Positions 26,201-62,700 of a stretch of DNA of 64,000 nucleotides are shown here, one piece after another. A program made the position numbers and the translations under genes. The DNA is from Antedon mediterranea (Eukaryota > Echinodermata > Crinoidea > Comatulida > Antedonidae). The stretch lies in assembly GCF_964355755.1 (NCBI RefSeq), contig NC_092673.1, positions 8,439,001-8,503,000 of the forward strand, written 5' to 3'. The notes under the pieces are model-generated. The model was not told where the DNA came from. It ran no database searches and worked only from the letters and a program-made list of their open reading frames with translations. How positions within the stretch are numbered: the stretch's first letter is position 1; each line of letters begins with the position of its first letter.

Positions 26201-29200
26201 GGTGTAATTCGTAATCTGAATCCGATGACATCTAGCCACATAATCAATACTAATTATTACTCAGTGCTGAGTAATATTTGCTTATTTTTTAAAAGCCAAA
26301 ATATGACTTAATTGTCATAAGATGATACTTTAGTTATTACTACAGTAGGTTGAAGAAACTGAACTAAAGATTAACATCGTGTTAAAGTTGATAACTTCAT
26401 GGGTATCTCCAAACGGTGGTATCCCTCAAGAATTAACGACATGATCAATGATCTCCCACTATATGGATGACCCAACCAATTCAGAAAGAATCATAACAAA
26501 AACAACGTCTAATAAAAGGGCTTAACACAGAAAAGAACATTTTTCACCAAATGAAAGATGGGTTTGTGTCGAGAGAGTTTAGGCATGGTCCCAAGGGTGC
26601 CGGTACATGGCTTTTAACTTCAAGAAGGTCATGTACTTTTGACCCATGGGCGTTGAGGGGGTATTTTGTATTCCTTTTTCTTTTGCCTTCCCTCGGACCA
26701 ACACGTCAATAATTATATCTCAATTTGTTTATGAATATTATTAATTCTACGATATTTTAGTTACGATTCTGTATAGACCTTTTGTATATTAGGCCTATTA
26801 TATTTTACAAGTATATTAATGGTGCGTATATATATAGGCCTATATATATAACAATAGTGAATGCTAATTGTTAATACTATATATTCAACAGGGCAGCCTT
26901 CACGTAATGTAAGGTATTAGATGTAGGCTAATATCAATACCATAATTTACTGGTGGCTGCCCCCTGTATTATTATTACATTAGTTTTACGGTATATATTT
27001 AGTTATTTCGTCATTTAATAATAAATGACATTTCCATCCATTTCGATGTTTTCTTTCTCCTTATTAAATCCTCCTCTGGCCGCCAACGGTAATATATCAT
27101 TCGATGTTTTGACGAGACTAAATTATTTGGAGTTAGCGATCTCTCTTGGTCTATAGCATTGTCAAGAAACGCAATTCTCGTCATTTTTTCTAAAGAAATT
27201 ATGACATACCTGATATAATACTCGCAAGCAAACAATTGATTGAAAAAATACAGAAATATCGCCATTTGATACTGAATGTGTCGACACGAACAAACGAACA
27301 GATATGGAACGCCAAGAGTGCATCATTAAAACTGCATTCGACTCGATTAATTACATCTCGTCTTCTTATAACCAGTGAGTTATTTTACAACTCCCTGTTA
27401 TAACGAACACTATAGGCCTACCAAGCAGCGTGTTGTGAACATGTGCATGAAGAGGGCCATAAGAAAGCTTTACATTTCACACATGCATTGTATACGGTCA
27501 AACCTTACCCGCCGCTGAAAAAGGGGCCGTTTTGACCTGGTTTGCCATGTTTATGATATTTCGTGTGCTAATCGAGTCGAATGCAGTTTTAATGATGCAC
27601 TCTTGGCGTTCCATATCTGTTCGTTTGTTCGTGTCGACACATTAAGTATCAAATGGCGATATTTCTGTATTTTTTCAATCAATTGCTTGCTTGCGAGTAT
27701 TATATAAGGTATGGTTTAAAGATCTTTGGCTATGTTCGGCTTTGGGATGTTATACCACACTTAGGCCTAGGCTATTACCCCTAATAATTAAAGGTCGTCG
27801 GTTTCGTGTTATGGGTCGTCCAATTCTAGGTCGTCCAATTCGAGGTCGCCCGGGTCGTTGGGGTCGTCCAATTCGAGGTCGTCGCTTTCTACACACCCCG
27901 AAGTGGTCTTTGCTGTAGGCCGTTAGTATATTAGCCTAATATTGTACCATATGGTCGGTTATAAAATACGCAAGCCACTAATCTTTCGAATCTACTGAAA
28001 ACCCTTTTGCCATAATACTACCATTTCAATCCTATTTCAATGGATTAAGGAATAGAAGGATATGCATCATCAACGGTGACATCAAACAATTTACAACGCG
28101 CATGCCCATACTAAAGCACTGCTGCCAATCAAACAAACACCCAAATGCAAACGTTTCTGTACGTTTTACAAACGTTCTGTGCTTGCTGGGCATTGAACTC
28201 CGTGTCTGTAACCGCGGCCCTCTGCCGCTGCGAATCAACTGTTACATTTTTAGAACACCATTTAGAAATCGTATGCGCAGTCTGATAGTTCTATTGACAT
28301 GTCTGCGTCGATGATTAATTGACAACAACAATATATTGCTGAACAATTCTGTTTAATTTCATCACAATCGGACTACGAAAAGTTCGCTTTCTTACGACCG
28401 GTAATTTTAAGTAGTTGGTAATATGAATAAAATATGGAATTTTTAAATTTTAATTATCATAATTATTAGCCTGCCACCTTCTGTCATTAAAATGTGCGTT
28501 AATCTATAGAATATTAAATTATGCATTTTACCATGTATGTTGTTACCGTGTCTTGTGGTGTCATGTACAACAAACGTTTTTTTAATATATGGCTAAGCAG
28601 TGGTTTCTTCATAAATCTCCTTAATATCGATGTGATTATGTGATGTGATTACAATTTAAAAATTGTAGTGCCTGTTGATTGGCTAGTGGTTATGTCATCC
28701 ACATCACATCCAATCACCGGGCCTAATCGAATAAAATCTACTTTAAGGTCATAAAAACATTAGCGTAGATCAATCGCGACAGGTTTCGAACATGGCAAAA
28801 TTAATGTTTTTTAAACCCAAAGGATACTACAATTTACAAACAATTTGTATTTAATCTTGTAATTACACTTATTAATAATCTTGTAATAGTTCTGGGAGAT
28901 CGTTTAATTTGAATACAAAAAAGTTATAATTAAATTCGTCGCATAAAGTTGTGTTCGTCGCTATAGCAGCTAGCACTAAAGATATAAAATAGTAATCATG
29001 CCACCAAGATAAAAGCGCGCAAAAGAATAGCCAACAAGGTTAAAGGTTGTTAAGCATGTGCAGTAAATAATATAACTGTATTAGGTACGCGACCGTTTCG
29101 TTGTTAACGACGGTTAATTAAACTGTGTTTATGTTGTAACATTGTGGGTGGTCCGCGCTCTGTCGGTTAGAGTCATGGAAACTTTGATCTCAAACTGTAT

Positions 29201-32200
29201 TTTGTCTTTATGTCTTTTATGTGTAAACTGACTTTGGGGTTGGGTCAACCGGCTCAGCTACAGTGATTAAGTCCACTTAGGTTGACCCTGGTCTCCCCAA
29301 TTTGAGTTTTTTTGATCAAATAAATAATGAAATGAAATGATTCCTTAATCCATGATCCTAAAGTAAAACAGAGCAATTACCGCCTTCATTCGCTGTTACC
29401 TAAACCTAATGAACATACATATAATTTCCGATGTAAACGAGAATGTAATGTACCTAAAGTGAACAGTACAATAGCCGCTCGAAACATTTTATTCTCAATC
29501 ACGGTATTTTCACTGACTTTTTAATTGCGGGTTATCTTTTAAATTTAAAAGCTGTAGGCCTATAACTTTTATCTTTTTTTTAATTATTATTTTTATCTAA
29601 TAATCTAAGTGTAAATGACTTGATAATTGATTATAAATGATAATTGATATTTTTGTATCTAACTCTGCAATATTGCAATCTGTATTTTACTGTTACGATT
29701 GCAATAAATAAATTTCAATTTCAATGATAACATATTATATGTATACAACATTAACCGTTATCATATACTTTGTTATTAATTTTGTTTTGTTAGACAATTC
29801 CAATACAGATGTTTATAAGTCGTACCAATTTAGTGTTAAATTGTTGCATGTTACACATGCTCATCTAATTGCAAAGAAGTAAAGGAGTGTAGGCCCATAG
29901 AAAGCAATACTATTATAGACCTACAAGGCCTATATGTTTTGGTTAAGCTTTATACTGTATGAGATTGGTTTGGAGATAAAATAAATAAATGTATAAATAA
30001 ATAATACATTAAACTAATTCCTCCATGATATTATTAATCTTACCACAAAATGCAGGCTTGTTATCAGGAAACCAATTACCATTACAATCACATGTCCTGA
30101 TGTAACTTGTACTTCTGTAGTTTTCGTCACATGTGTATTCCAAATTACCATTTCCTTTTATTTCAATTTTGCCATGCTCTAAAGATTCGTTCAGATCCGG
30201 ACATGGCTCATTATATTCTGAAATAAGTAGAGAAACACAATATGTGATGTGTTTTAGCATCCTTTTTGTCTTTAAAATTAAGATGCACTCATCTAATTTC
30301 ATTTTAATTTTTTAATAAGCTTTGAAAGTTTTATGATACTAATAATAATAATGATGATGATGATGATGATGATGATAATGATAACGATACACTTACTAAC
30401 TACAAAATTGAATAGATTAAGTGACATGTTAGCAGTTTCTTACAGACAATGTTCACATTTGTATTAATATCTTCACTTAGCTCATTCCAAACCTTGGCAC
30501 GTCTATGATAAGCTACATTTTGTGTAGTTTGTTTTTAGTTTTTGTATTATTAAAATTGGCTTAGTTCATTATAGTAATTGTTTTTAATATTGAATTCATT
30601 TAATACATTTTGAGGTAGTGTCTTACTTTAAATTATATTTGAACAGCCCCGACCAACGTGGCAATACTCAAGATTTTGCATTATCGATTTGTGAGCACCA
30701 AGAAAGATTATTATATAATATCACAATTTTATGTACACAAGAGATTGGTTCTCCATCTATGTTAATGTTGACTAATTGTAGGTAAGATAGCTTACTTAAC
30801 TTCTGCCTCGTTCTAATTAACATATAATCAGATTTTTTTAACATTTAGGCTAAGTTTGTTGCATATGAGCCATCTTTTAAGACATAATAAATCAGAATGT
30901 ATTGTTTCAGAAAGGTTATTAATATTGTTGGAAGTGTAGTAGGCATATCTGATAGTATCATCAGCATACATAGAAACAGAGAATATATTACCGTAGAGGA
31001 GAAACATTATGGTCCTAGTATAGACCCCTGAGGGATTTCACATATACTGTGACTTTCATCAGAAAAATATCCATTTACATTAGTTATGTACACGGTTATG
31101 CAGGTCAAACCATAACAACTATATCCCAAATTTTATCTACATTACCTCTACCAACTAAAGATAAGTTTAGGCTCATTGTTTAATATATTATAGTTATAAT
31201 TACTAATAGTAACTATTATAAAATAATTATGTTGTATTGTATTCTGTTAATTTTGGGTGAACCACATCGGTGTGTGCCACTGTATCAAAAGTGTCTCCAA
31301 ATACATGTTAAAAAAAGTTAATCCGCTAAATATAACACGGCTTTCAAATAATAACAGGTTGTTTTGTAATTTAATTTTTTAAATTATGTATCAATTTTGG
31401 GTAAAGAGGCCCACTGATGATCGAACATTTGTTTTGCAAGTTCCAGTATTACAATATTACAATAATAAACATTGTCAAGATATTATTGATGTTACATTAT
31501 TCAATTGGGAAAAAACCTCGCCATAAATGGAGAAATATATTATAACTACAAATCAAAACAATATACAATACAAAAAGGAAACAATTCAATACTTTACGTG
31601 TAGGCTTACCTGTGCAATGTTTTCCGTCTCCAGTGAAGCATTCCTTGCACTCACAAGTGTAAGATCCGACGAGATTGGTGCACCTTGCTTTCGTGTGACA
31701 AGCAGGAATTCGTTTGGGTTCGGGATCGTCCGAGGCGGATGACGAGAATGATGATGAGAAAGAATCTCCTACTATCGATTGTGTTTCTTCATCTAGTAGA
31801 ATTCCAACTTTGCATTCATTTATATCTACCGACGATAACAAATGAATTAAGACCTACCTATTATGTTTATATATGCGCCATTTTCATAATAATTTATCAT
31901 TATCATAATTATCTTTTTTGCATAATTATTAATACTAGACAAATTTTATTTGTATATGCGTTTATATATCTAACAGTATGGCCTACACACAATCACAGTA
32001 ATAAGTTTATTTATGTGTTTATATATCTAACAGTACCCACACTCACAGTTAAAAAATTGCGATCCAATTAATTGCGACCAAAAATGGTTAATACGTATTT
32101 ACAGTATCCAAGTATTGCAATACTATATCTAAAGGTTTTAGGTTTGTTCCCCAAAGGCCCATACATTTACCAACAGGTACTTGTGTTAAACCAAATAGTT

Positions 32201-33610
32201 ATATTGGAGTAGAGATAGGTAAATGTGAAACATCCTCGTATTATGTATACGGGTATTTTTCAAGATGGACATCCATTAGACAGTGCATATCACGATCGGA
32301 AAACACCCCCATTTGGGGAAAATCGTTGAACCTAAATTTCTTTTAATTGTCAATAACTAATTATCTAACTCTATTAAATTAGTAAAAATGGTTACATCAG
32401 GTGGTTAAAATCAGTACCGAAAGTACGAACAAACTTTATATACCATCGAGTAACATTCTAGAAGTAACGCGCGATTTGCTTAATTTTGCTCTTACGTAAA
32501 TTTATATATAGACTATAATTATTTACCATTATCCTATTTAATTGAGTTTAATCATCAATCACCATTGTCATAAATACAGTTCTTTATCGTAACGTTGCCA
32601 TATGAATGACGTCACAATAGAATAGTATTGATGCCTTACAAATTGAAACTCACCTATACATACTGACATTAGGCTACCCCATCTCAACTTTCCGTCGTTT
32701 TCCTTCTCACACGTACGTCCATCAGCACCGGATAGTTCGAAACCATCTTCGCACGATATCATAACAATACCTGAAGAGGATACGGCTTTTCCTGTGCGCC
32801 TTTCGCCATACTTATTTAGAAAATAACCATTATCTGGTGCATTTCCCTCAAGTTTACATGCTAAAGAAAAATATTAATTATCAAATATACGGAAACTATT
32901 GAGAAGAAACATTTTCTATATAATCGTCATTAATACTGCGTTGCCAGTAGTTTCTCAAGTCAAGATTCATTTGACAAAAAAAAAGTGATTTGCCCTAATG
33001 GTAGAGATATGGTGTTATCGTGCCCATATATTGGCACATAATAAGTTTTGTCACTTAAAGTTTGATAGTGTACCAAAAACTTTAAACTGACTGTTTGTCC
33101 AAATTATTATATTGTTATAAAGTACAAAACATACAAACTGTTTATTCAATGTTTTTATTAATTTCAAATCTAAAATTATAATTATCTTATTTACTTAGAG
33201 TCGAGGCTTACACTATCTTGGTATAATTATCGTAATGTAAATAATGTGGAACAGTAAGTAGTATTTGCACTTGTCTTATCTTAAACCAGAACAAAATATT
33301 TCAATTTAAGCAACAAAATAATCCCAAAAACAAACAAAAAATTATTGAAAAATGTAAAGAATCAAAACAAAGGGAAATGCGTAAAAATGTAATAATAGGC
33401 CTATGATAAATACAAAAAATTATGTTTAAATGTATTTAACGAAACGAATTGCTGGATTGTCTATACTAAACATATGTGTGCGTTATAAAATCATTTATTT
33501 TGTAAACAATTGTATTTGTTATAATTTGTTGAAGAACATTTAGACCTACCTGAAAATGCTTGTTGCACCAATGCTAACAGCAAGAAAACGTACATCAACC
33601 GTTCAGCCAT
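15070..33610 (-). CDS. CFB: Complement factor B/C2-like protein with degenerate protease active site
   Basis: A 13-exon gene encoding 785 aa (human factor B is 764). Exons in transcript order: 33610-33550, 32860-32654, 31825-31610, 30217-30044, 26068-25889, 25287-25045, 24059-23944, 23463-23296, 22862-22709, 17200-16956, 16184-15995, 15871-15685, 15286-15070. All junctions keep phase and the sum (2358 nt) is divisible by three. Domains: signal peptide 1-20, CCP 21-89, Ca-binding EGF 90-161, CCP 162-219, CCP 220-279, VWA ~320-507, trypsin-like ~510-785. Factor B binds C3b and, after factor D cleavage, becomes the C3-convertase protease. Here MIDAS residues D330, S332, S334, T406 and D436 are intact, but catalytic His is Ser575 and catalytic Ser is Thr725; only Asp628 remains. 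It is probably a secreted, proteolytically inactive paralogue. Start chosen at 33610 for Kozak context and a 20-aa hydrophobic signal; an in-frame ATG three codons upstream is possible. Confidence 0.92.
18160..18520. repeat. Tandem array of ~75-bp units (left arm)
   Basis: About five units, each with AATTACCTGCCATCAATATG followed by a GATTATAGATTT-like segment and an A-rich stretch. Spacing of the TGCCATCAATAT motif is 72-75 bp. The inverted counterpart in the other arm is 19985-20755. Confidence 0.85.
18560..19560 (-). pseudogene. Decayed element-encoded gene with EEADTR/TGCDTTS motifs and CXC-like tail
   Basis: Minus-strand reading fragments in order: DNKADLARFLSEELI; then VTNHEEADTRLVFHAANVQY and HTITGCDTTSYLSGHSKAS; then ALPPTSDTVHQHIKR, SPTDLGWEL and a cysteine-rich end (YCGCKTRC, NRCRCKK). 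Frameshifts and stops separate them. Proteins with this HEEADTR...TGCDTTS core and a CXC-like zinc-binding tail recur as multicopy families in marine invertebrate genomes; I recognise the pattern but cannot name a characterised family. The spaced acidic residues resemble PIN/FEN-type nucleases, which is speculation. The C-terminal part is duplicated inverted at 19620-19961. Confidence 0.7.
19620..19961 (+). pseudogene. Inverted duplicate of the element gene's C-terminus
   Basis: A plus-strand open frame running from FKKKPEALPPTSDAVHQHIK through SPTDFGWELSNGKLQPVLL and MIYCGCKTRY to the stop at 19959-19961. It duplicates, in the opposite arm of the palindrome, the C-terminal part of the minus-strand gene at 18560-18934. 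This copy has lost several tail cysteines (CKTRY, FKCKK). It is part of the inverted repeat, not an independent gene. Confidence 0.75.
19985..20755. repeat. Tandem array of ~75-80-bp units (right arm)
   Basis: About ten units, each with CATATTGATGGCAGGTAATT followed by a TGTAGCTTACGTGTTCA-like segment. This is the reverse complement of the left-arm array but has roughly twice as many units, showing independent expansion after the palindrome formed. Confidence 0.85.
22709..25287 (-). CDS. Factor B-like exons 6-9: linker and VWA domain with intact MIDAS
   Basis: Exons 25287-25045, 24059-23944, 23463-23296 and 22862-22709. A ~50-residue linker leads to IEGR (R315), where the factor D cleavage arginine of factor B would fall, then GLDIVFAFDASSSIS. 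The MIDAS triad is complete: DASSS (D330, S332, S334), GGGTSM (T406) and FMMTDGESN (D436). The domain ends with VEIFAVGIGAQVDRNELKSI and a helix leading to the protease domain, as in factor B/C2. The intact MIDAS implies Mg-dependent ligand binding, in this family to C3b. Confidence 0.92.
24530..24590. repeat. Short repeat shared with 28675-28735
   Basis: TGGTGATTGGCTAGTAGATT followed by CACATCAAATCACCGAGCCT. A related block with TGTTGATTGGCTAGTGGTTA and CCAATCACCGGGCCTAATC lies at 28675-28735 in another intron of the same gene. The two ends of each block are roughly inverse to one another, consistent with a small foldback element. Confidence 0.45.
25405..25790. repeat. Short inverted-repeat element (MITE-like) in factor B-like intron
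   Basis: The left end ATACCGTAAAACCTTGAAAA with AAGAAGCCCACT is matched in reverse at the right end (CTTTTCAACGTTTTACGGTA). AAGAAGCCCACT also recurs directly near 25743. No coding capacity. Confidence 0.6.
25889..26068 (-). CDS. Factor B-like exon 5: CCP/sushi module 3
   Basis: A 180-bp, phase 1-1 exon with cysteines in GCSEPPNIQNGG, YYTCNEGFYL, RRTCLVSGEF and PICK: a complete CCP module directly before the VWA linker, as in vertebrate factor B. The upstream boundary at 26068 was chosen over 26066 because only the former keeps phase with exon 4. Confidence 0.88.
27205..27712. repeat. Foldback repeat with ~145-bp arms
   Basis: The left arm 27205-27355 and right arm 27567-27712 are near-perfect reverse complements, for example GTGTCGACACGAACAAACGA at left and its inverse at right, around a spacer of ~210 bp. 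The palindromic GTGTCGACAC lies in each arm. It sits in the long intron between CCP3 and CCP2 of the factor B-like gene. Confidence 0.85.
27790..27890. repeat. GGTCGTCC-type low-complexity repeat
   Basis: Short GC-rich stretch with repeated GGTCGTCCAATTCGA-like units of 8-16 bp, in contrast to the AT-rich surroundings. Adjacent to the right arm of the foldback repeat; no coding evidence. Confidence 0.7.
30044..30217 (-). CDS. Factor B-like exon 4: CCP/sushi module 2
   Basis: A 174-bp, phase 1-1 exon with four cysteines (EPCPDL, EYTCDENY, IRTCDCNGNW, AFC) plus one extra Cys (CDC). The pattern P-C-P, G-K-I, Y-T-C and G-N-W matches the CCP consensus. Confidence 0.87.
30352..30385. repeat. (GAT)n microsatellite, probable LINE 3' tail
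   Basis: A run of ATGATG units directly downstream, on the minus strand, of the LINE reverse-transcriptase fragment at 30415-31150. Such simple-repeat tails are typical of CR1/L2-like LINEs. Confidence 0.7.
30415..31150 (-). mobile_element. Decayed LINE reverse-transcriptase fragment
   Basis: The minus-strand translation shows the RT signatures IPQGSILGP and MYADDTI, followed by NKLSLNVKKSDYMLIRTRQ, LVNINIDGEPI and near the end RRAKVWNELSEDI. Frameshifts and stops interrupt it (the PQG and YADD blocks are in different frames). This is the 3' part of a non-LTR retrotransposon inserted in the intron between the EGF and CCP2 exons of the factor B-like gene. Confidence 0.85.
31610..31825 (-). 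CDS. Factor B-like exon 3: Ca-binding EGF-like module with long loop
   Basis: A phase 1-1 exon starting DINEC, the calcium-binding EGF signature, and ending with TNLVGSYTCECKECFTGDGK then HC. The loop between cysteines 1 and 2 is about 37 residues and is Ser/Asp-rich (DSFSSSFSSSASDDPEP); the usual length is roughly 4-14. The Gly normally following CECKE is Cys (codon TGC), giving seven cysteines and thus probably one unpaired. An EGF between CCP1 and CCP2 is not part of the vertebrate factor B architecture. Confidence 0.88.
31945..32525 (-). repeat. Dispersed repeat family, copy A (inverted)
   Basis: Reverse complement of part of the blocks at 37855-39110 and 52980-54115. Shared segments include TATACCATCGAGTAA, CGATCGGAAAACA and the ATATATCTAACAGTA motif. 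It lies in the intron between EGF and CCP1 of the factor B-like gene. No coding sequence recognised. Confidence 0.8.
32654..32860 (-). CDS. Factor B-like exon 2: CCP/sushi module 1
   Basis: A 207-bp, phase 1-1 exon with the four CCP cysteines (CKLEGN, ISCEDGF, RTCEKEN, SVC) and the usual aromatic and Gly residues (GYF, DGFELSG, LRWG). CCP modules of factor B contribute to C3b binding. Its symmetrical phase fits exon shuffling. Confidence 0.88.
33550..33610 (-). CDS. Factor B-like exon 1: signal peptide
   Basis: Encodes MAERLMYVFLLLALVQQAFS plus one base, a textbook signal peptide: short basic start, Leu/Val core, and likely cleavage after AFS or AFSA. The donor is GTAGG. The mature protein would begin near the first CCP cysteine encoded by the next exon. 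The preceding ATG (33619-33617) would add MSI. Confidence 0.85.
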
Positions 33611-34569
33611 AATCGACATACAGATACTTACTTCAGAATATTCAATTAAGAAATAAGGAATAATGGGAGCATAGTAAAAATTTCTCAAAGTTATTATGGG
33701 CTTGACAAACAAAATCTATCAAGGGCTTGTCAGGATGTTAACGATTTCCGGTAAAAGTATCTTACAGTGCTATATCCCGGACCTTTCACTTTCAAAAGGA
33801 ACTGAAATTGATTCTTAAGTGCATAGGGTTTGGCTGTCGATATCCGTAGTTTCTGTTTTATCTTTTGATTCTTTCCGAAATAAGGCATCGAAAGACTTTA
33901 TTTGAACTTCAACATGGGTGTGTAACCAAAAGCTATGTATGCCTTTAATCTCAAGTGGCTTAACTTTATCCTTGCTCTATAGGTGTGGAGATTGGCCGTT
34001 TTGTTTTGTTTTTAACCTGGTGCCAAATAATCATATTTAACAAATGTATATATTGTACAATCATTTATAGATACATTAAACACACAACACCTTAAATATG
34101 TGAATTAAATTTGATTTCATTATAATTGTGTACATACTAATATAATTTAAATTAAACAAATTACTACAAGACATTGATTCATGAATTTATTTTTCAATCT
34201 GAGCAGATATGATACTGTGACAAATAAGAACAAACGAGAAAAAAAGTATGAACGAACTAAAAAAAGATAATAATAAATATATAAAGTGTTGAATAAGATA
34301 GAATTTGTTTATATATAATCTTTATTGTAAACATTTAAATAAACTAATAACTTTTTCCACCTTGGAGGAAAATGGTGCAATATAATTACTTTGTATTGGT
34401 TAGTACTGTTTAAACAGATTATTTTATTTTAGAGGCGTGAGTTATGCTCGATTTCCATACCAAAGCTGTCAATCAAATTGGTAAGCATTGTGCCAGTGAT
34501 TTAGTTAGTGTTGAGCATAGCGGTTTGAGATACACTGGTACATTAGTTCCGTGATAGTCGATAGCAAAT
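33611..34569. promoter_or_regulatory. Divergent intergenic region between the factor B-like and CCP-mosaic genes
   Basis: About 960 bp separates the two start codons. It must contain both 5' UTRs and promoters unless there are non-coding first exons farther away. It has no gene-like frame and no CpG-island character. One recognisable motif is an interferon-response-type element at 33784-33793. TATA-like strings are uninformative in this AT-rich DNA. Confidence 0.55.
33784..33793 (-). promoter_or_regulatory. Candidate IRF/ISRE-type site
   Basis: TTTCACTTTC on the plus strand, that is GAAAGTGAAA on the minus strand. This matches the GAAANNGAAA core bound by interferon regulatory factors. It is ~175 bp upstream of the factor B-like ATG. 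A single 10-bp match in AT-rich DNA is weak evidence by itself. Confidence 0.35.
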
Positions 34570-60607
<26,038 letters not shown>

Positions 60608-60659
60608 ATAATAACTTACTACATATAATGTCTAGGGTTGCTGTTACTACTACATATTA

Positions 60660-60665
60660 AATAAA
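60660..60665 (+). terminator. Candidate polyadenylation signal of the mosaic gene
   Basis: AATAAA 53 bp after the stop codon; first canonical hexamer downstream. Confidence 0.55.
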
Positions 60666-62060
60666 TCGTCTCCGAAAACTAATTAATAATTTTTTAAAAT
60701 GGTTGACTAGACTAGACTAAACTAGAATATACTAATGATTTGACATATTGTTTCTTTTAAATAATTTCAAGTAAAATAACTATGACTTTATTCATATGAG
60801 TTTATTTTATATCTATTTAATAGGATATATATTCTGCGGTACATTTCATTTCGAAACCTGAGCTGCACTGACGAGATCTAATAAGATCGAAACAGTACTG
60901 TCTGCAGATTGTATACATATATTATTACATTAAACATTTTTGGTTTCATATTTCTCAAATTTCTGGTAAAAAGTAAACTAAATTAAAATAAATCTTATTT
61001 AATTTAGACTGGGTGAGTTTAAGAATAGTGAGGTTTACCAGTATTTATATAGTTTTATAAATGACATTTTTACTAGTTCAACCGTAATTTTGTACAAAAC
61101 TAAAAACTTGGGTGGGAGTATAATAATTAATATTTATTACCTCCGTTTTGAGAAGATTATATTTGTGTCTGAGATATGCGTGTATACGTGTTAGGAAGTT
61201 AGCGCCAAAACTAAAATGACGGATCTATTTACACCACAGAGATATGTAGTATGTGGTCTAATCTGCATCTAAGCAAGAAGAATAAAGTTTGAGTCAAAAC
61301 GTGTTTGGATTATTAACAATAATCGTGGTCTACTACTGATCGTTGATTTTCATAGCTTTTAATGTAACCATGGAGGTAGCATACAATGGTCAAAGTATAT
61401 TATTATAAACATTACAAAACATTACAAGAAAGAATACAAACAATGGTAGGTCTACCGGCCAACCAGTGCACAAACCAATAGTTGGTGCGCTAACGATACG
61501 AAAGAAAGATGAACACTACATGCACAACAACGCTCGCTCCCACTTGCTGGGTCTGGCCTATGTGGCCTACTTGAGCACCATCCACTACTACGATCCAAAC
61601 AGCAACAACGTAGTGGCCGAACTGAATTATCTATGCCTCTTCTCGAAATTTACCCAAAACTGGTGCGCTCTGGTATCTAACCGTAATAAATAATACGGAC
61701 TTCACAATTTCCACCGGATACATCCACACGGAACAACAACTTATATTACAATGACAAATTGTTTATATCACTGTTAGGATTTAAATTTTCGCGCCGCGGC
61801 TTTAGCCAGCTAAATCCCAAGAGGTCATACTCAATAAGAAGCGTTATCAACGCGAAAGCTATATCTACGGCTGACAGTTAAAGACATTTGCAAACTCGAC
61901 TAATTGGACCCAAAAAACGTCTGGGAAAAGATAGTCTATTAGGGCTCACGATTGAACGATTTTGGATTCTCGCCCTTTGATTGGATGGATTGACGCGAAT
62001 CAACACACTGCGGAAGTGAAGTCACGTTGTCTCAGAATCTGACGACTGCATGTCCAACAC
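60666..62060. other. Intergenic DNA, no gene supported
   Basis: AT-rich, except for 61490-61690, which is noticeably more GC-rich and carries an open frame of 75 codons (61466-61693) with no domain I recognise. No RNA gene or splice-supported exon found. Confidence 0.4.
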
Positions 62061-62086
62061 ACGTCGGGAAAATAATGTATTGCAAT

Positions 62087-62700
62087 TCTTTGAATTAGAT
62101 TAAATAAACTCTTTTTTATTTAATAAACATGTAATATCATATTTGAATTTTAAATATATTATAAGACCATATACATGGCTGCAGTCGCGGGCTCAAATTT
62201 GAGTTAGTGTTTACCGACCAACCGACTGACATAGTGAGCTATAGAGTCGCGTTTGTAACTACTCCTCGACTAAAAACCGTAGACCAGACTATATTTACAC
62301 AAAATGTTTACTACAAAAATAATTTATATAATAAATCATTATATCTGAAAAAAGAACAATGATTAAAACAGTCAAAAAGTCAAGCGGCGTTTTTTCTAAG
62401 AAATATTTTTGTTAAATTCTCCGTGTTTCCTTCTTTGAATTAGATTAAATAAACTCTTTTTTATTTAATAAACATGTAATATCATATTTGAATTTTAAAT
62501 ATATTATAAGGCCATATACATGGCTGCAGTCGCGGGCTCAAATTTGAGTTAGTGTTTACCGACCAACCGACCAGACTATATTTACACAAAATGTTTATTA
62601 CAAAAATAATTTATATAATAAATCATTATATCTGAAAAAAGAACAATGATTAAAACAGTCAAAAAGTCAAGCGGCGGTTTTTGTAAGAAATATTTTTCTC
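62087..62700. repeat. Tandem duplication of a ~345-bp repeat
   Basis: The block starting TCTTTGAATTAGATTAAATA at 62087 recurs at 62432 with few changes, through GGCTGCAGTCGCGGGCTCAA and CAATGATTAAAACAGTCAAA. The first copy contains GACATAGTGAGCTATAGAGT, shared with the LINE tail at ~41720; this segment is deleted in the second copy. Confidence 0.88.

Noticed and set aside
28032-28314. Overlapping open frames on both strands; also a possible tRNA-like B box (GAGTTCAATGCCC on the minus strand)
   Set aside because: Short, no homology and no paired A box; at most a decayed SINE.
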